From: Anisus vortex
Taxonomy: Eukaryota > Mollusca > Gastropoda > Planorbidae
Direction: 5' to 3'
NCBI GenBank assembly: GCA_949126835.1
Contig: OX421509.1
Location: 15,943,124-16,007,123, forward strand
DNA length: 64,000 nt
Shown here: in pieces, positions 60,354-64,000 of the stretch
Numbering within the stretch: position 1 is the first letter of the stretch
Layout: the number at the start of each line of letters is the position of its first letter
Program-made: the position numbers and the translations under genes
The notes under the pieces: model-generated
What the model was told of the DNA's origin: nothing
The model's input: only the letters and a program-made list of their open reading frames with translations
The model's database searches: none

Positions 60354-60402
60354 CGACATACCTGGGCGTGAAATTAGACCTAAAATGTTTCCCTAAATAA
60401 TT
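60354..60402 (+). pseudogene. LINE reverse-transcriptase thumb remnant (YLGVKLD)
   Basis: In one frame PTYLGVKLDLKCFPK lies between two stops. The (T/R)YLGVxLD phrase is the conserved motif after the palm in Jockey/I-like reverse transcriptases. It is probably continuous with 59890-60021 once the 60040-60226 insert is set aside. Confidence 0.5.
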
Positions 60403-61109
60403 TTACATTTAAAAAAAGAAAGCTTCCCAACAATTGCCCAACGCTTAACCATTATCCAGCACTGCATGACACCCACATTTCATTGACCTCTTCGAGAAAC
60501 TTACAGTTTTATGTCCTGAACTCAAAAGGGTGACTAATCCCAGCTCTCTGTGCATAAGAGATATTTCTATTCTACACCACACTACTAGATTGTTGTCTCG
60601 TGTAGTTTGGGCAGTGAGGACAATTTAAATAGACACCGAGCAGGCCAATGACCAGTGGTCTGATACAATTTTTTAAAATATAAATTTCGGTCTGTATTAC
60701 TTTTTGCATTTACTATGCTCTTTTCCTTTTGGATACGTACGAAAAAAAATTGTTGTCAATAAAAATATGAAACGAATGTTTAAAACAATGAAAATCAACA
60801 TATAATTCCAATTTGACATTGACATTATCAAAAAGAAATGAATATAATGATTTCCTGTGAGAATAATATTGTTATTCGGATAGGAGAATAGTTCCCCAAA
60901 GTTCAACGTTTTCCAACAGAGAATTATATCAACCAATAGAACGCCACATTTAGGAACATCATAGGCGTAGCCACAAAGTAAATGGTGTTACTTGTGCCAC
61001 AGGTGGACATTAGTTTGATGGTCTTTTATAACAAATAACTAGTCAATATTATTCTATTTATAGCTTTCCATTGTGGTAATGACGTCATAATGCTAAACTC
61101 TTGTTCTTA
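60403..61109. other. Probable decayed LINE tail and unique DNA
   Basis: The first 200-250 bases may be further degraded LINE sequence. After that nothing is recognised; the minus-strand frame at 60697-60936 is AT-rich and unremarkable. Confidence 0.4.
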
Positions 61110-61711
61110 AATTGACAAGTCTTAACGATTATAATAATGCATGCAAAAAAGGTAAAAAAAGAAGAACATTTCCGGTCTTATTCGATCATTTTCTTCGAAA
61201 CATGTCTGTGTGCTACGTTACTGGTTGTACGAAAATATGTAGAGAATAACATTTTATTTCATTTCCAAAAGATGGCGCCAAAAGAAAACGATGGATTGTG
61301 AATGTCATATTTGAAGAATCACCTATTTATAAACCCAAACTAATTGCTTAATGCAAAATAATTTTCGTGTTGTTGTTTTTTATGAATCTCCGCATTGTGT
61401 TTTTTAATTACCAAGGACGCAACTCTTGACTAACTTATTTTATTAACAAAAGCTACATTTAGCCTAACGCGACTAACACTTTGAGTATTAATTATCGCCT
61501 ACTCACTTTTGATGTTAAAAACGGATTCCTCATAACTAATCTTGTAGCCCTTGTATATGTCTAAAAGACCAGAACTGGCTATCCATGTTGAAATCAATTG
61601 TCAAACAGCACCAAAAGCATGGTTTTTGTTTACGAAAATGGCGGTAAATTTCACCGGAAGTTCACGATCATTCCAGTTCAAAAGGTCACACCTAATTAAG
61701 ACTTGTCAATT
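61110..61711 (+). mobile_element. 600-bp inverted-repeat element with THAP remnant, forward copy
   Basis: Perfect 16-bp terminal inverted repeats: AATTGACAAGTCTTAA (61110-61125) and TTAAGACTTGTCAATT (61696-61711). About 92 bases inside the left end is the ATG of a decayed THAP exon (61202-61351). Flanking 8-mers TGTTCTTA and GGTTTCTA match at five positions, perhaps a worn target duplication. THAP coding near one end, inverted termini and no transposase core suggest a deletion derivative of a P-element-type transposon. Confidence 0.8.
61202..61351 (+). pseudogene. Decayed THAP exon in the forward element
   Basis: Begins MSVCYVTGC (Cys-x4-Cys) and stops at the sixteenth codon. After a frame change comes ISFPKDGAKRKRWIVNV and FEESPIYKPK. 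Cys pair, FPKD and RKRW are in the order and spacing of a THAP domain up to the Trp. The last C-x2-H pair is missing. The same defects seen at 57963-58111 suggest both copies came from an already dead parent. Confidence 0.65.
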
Positions 61712-62224
61712 GGTTTCTATATTTTTTACTTTGAAAAAAAAAAAGAGAAAATAAAAAAAACCCCACTAATATCAAAGTTACAATATATGAAATAAATCAA
61801 TACATTTTTAAACGCACTAAATTTTTGAAGCGACAAAAAAAAAAAAACTAGATAATCTAATGTCTTAAATCATGTCATATCGACAACAATTGTACAATGA
61901 TATCTGGTATATTTATTTTATATTTCCTGTATAATTATTGAAACTTGACCACTGTCCATAATAGTGCCCTATGAAGAGATTTCTTCCACAAATAATGTAA
62001 CAATAATGTGACTTGATGTCCCATTTCTTAAACCTCCCTTCAGCATTATCTTCTAAACATCTTAATGATACTGCCAGCTCGATATATTGACCACTGGTCA
62101 GTTTACTGAAGCATTAGTAGTTATCATATTGTCCTATAAACCTGGAATGAACTATTGGATGAACTTATTTACATATCATTTCTTTTATTTAAAACAGTGA
62201 ATTCGAATTTATTACAATGAATTG
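61712..62224. other. Unique AT-rich DNA, no gene seen
   Basis: Nothing recognised beyond A-rich runs. Confidence 0.5.
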
Positions 62225-62870
62225 ATTAGTATTGCTGTGTCGTACACTATTTTAGAATTACTAAGTTAGTATTGCTGTGTTGTACACCATTTTAGAATTA
62301 CTAAGTTAGTATTGCTGTGTTGTACACTATTTTAGAATTACTAGATTAGTATTGCTGTGTTGTACAATATTTTAGAATTACTAGATTAGTATTGCTGTGT
62401 TGTACACTATTTTAGAATTACTAAGTTAGTATTGCTGTGTTGTACACTATTTTAGAATTACTAGATTAGTATTGCTGTGTTGTACACTATTTTAGAATTA
62501 CTAAGTTAGAATTGCTGTGTTGTACAATATTTTAGAATTACTAGATTAGTATTGCTTTGTTGTACAATATTTTAGAATTACTAGATTAGTATTGCTGTGT
62601 TGTACACTATTTTAGAATTACTAGATTAGTATTGCTTTGTTGTACAATATTTTAGAATTACTAGATTAGTATTGCTGTGTTGTACACTATTTTAGAATTA
62701 CTAAGTTAGAATTGCTGTGTTGTACAATATTTTAGAATTACTAGATTAGTATTGCTGTGTTGTACACTATTTTAGAATTACTAAGTTAGAATTGCTGTGT
62801 TGTACAATATTTTAGAATGACTAGATTAGTATTGCTGTATTGTACAATATTTTAGAATTACTAAGTTAGT
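62225..62870. repeat. 40-bp minisatellite
   Basis: About 16 copies of TTAGTATTGCTGTGTTGTAC followed by ACTATTTTAGAATTACTAAG. Variants AATATT, CTAGATTAG, GTTAGAATT and GCTTTG recur in blocks of two to three units. Confidence 0.96.
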
Positions 62871-63254
62871 ATCAATATTTTAGTATCCCGTTGTTATAAT
62901 TAATATTATAAGACGATAAGATATTATATACATTTCATCAGATTTATTGCCTTAATATTGTGCATGATCTTTATTTGATAATATCTTTAGTCTGCGTCAT
63001 TTATTTTCACTAAGAGCTTTATTCTCTAGGAACCATTTATGTGGTCTAAATCCCCGGCTTTGTGGTATTAAATGTTCACATCCCTCCTTCATGCATGAAT
63101 AGTTCGTGAAAAACTAAAATGTTGTGCCAAGATTCCATTGAACTAAGTATAAATAATGCTTTAAGTAAGATCGATAACTCGTGACAAAGTGCAAGTACTA
63201 GGGCAGGGAAACTTGCTCACTTCTATCCCTAGGTGAACTCCCCTGTTTCTGCAG
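62871..63254. other. Unique AT-rich DNA
   Basis: No gene recognised. Ends in the acceptor-like CCCCTGTTTCTGCAG just before the next candidate exon. Confidence 0.45.
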
Positions 63255-63361
63255 AAGACGCGCTTCCCATAGAGCCAGATCCTGAGTGTGACACTCGTTC
63301 AAAGTATCTGTCCATTTTCATGGTCAGTGATACCGGAGTAAACCTGGAATACACGTCGTAG
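63255..63361 (+). CDS. Candidate coding exon, unknown protein
   Basis: After a good acceptor (CTCCCCTGTTTCTGCAG) an open frame of 35 codons runs to TAG at 63359-63361. It encodes EDALPIEPDPECDTRSKYL and SIFMVSDTGVNLEYTS. GC content is higher than the surroundings. A possible donor, ATG|GTCAGT (near 63330), would make it an internal exon instead. The KYLS string recalls the start of NAXE but the location, downstream on the same strand, rules that out. Family unknown; chance or a transposon fragment remain possible. Confidence 0.25.

Positions 63362-64000
<639 letters not shown>

Noticed and set aside
63255..63361. The KYLS string as the missing NAXE first exon
   Set aside because: It lies 11 kb downstream of the NAXE stop on the same strand, so it cannot be the first exon.

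Overview
The window reads as repeat-rich animal nuclear DNA: AT-rich, with intron-split genes, GT/AG splice sites and a very high load of tandem repeats. The tRNA-derived SINEs, LINE tails ending in pentanucleotide repeats, Helitron-like units and CTAT microsatellites suggest a mollusc, probably a gastropod. That placement is an inference from repeat style and from one animal-type gene, not from a species match.

One gene is certain. NAXE (NAD(P)HX epimerase, also called AIBP or YjeF N-terminal protein) lies on the + strand at 46159-52052. Six coding exons join in phase into about 239 residues ending at a clean stop. The first coding exon, with the start codon and targeting sequence, was not found. 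Introns 1, 4 and 5 carry minisatellites, two of which repeat splice-site-like sequence. Three further short open stretches with exon-like borders (967-1109 minus, 17606-17787 minus, 63255-63361 plus) are unassigned candidates.

Layout: 1-25 kb is mostly unique AT-rich DNA broken by minisatellites (36, 31, 62, 37 and 26/34 bp units), two related hAT-type MITEs, two tRNA-derived SINEs and hAT-like termini. From 25.6 to 37.0 kb lie six head-to-tail Helitron-like units of three internal types in the order A-B-C-C-B-A, all in one orientation. B units carry an intact-looking THAP zinc-finger first exon, C units a 19-bp minisatellite. From 37 to 46 kb there is a very small TTAA-flanked element, 99-, 35- and 20-bp repeats and a reverse-strand LINE remnant. 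From 46 to 52 kb is NAXE. From 53 to 64 kb there are more minisatellites (one an array of perfect hairpins), a degraded LINE interrupted by another LINE end, and two 600-bp inverted-repeat elements with decayed THAP exons, facing opposite ways.

Roughly a fifth of the window is tandem repeat. Apart from NAXE no gene set works as a pathway here; the interest lies in mobile DNA, THAP exons carried by two unrelated element types, and repeat growth across splice boundaries.
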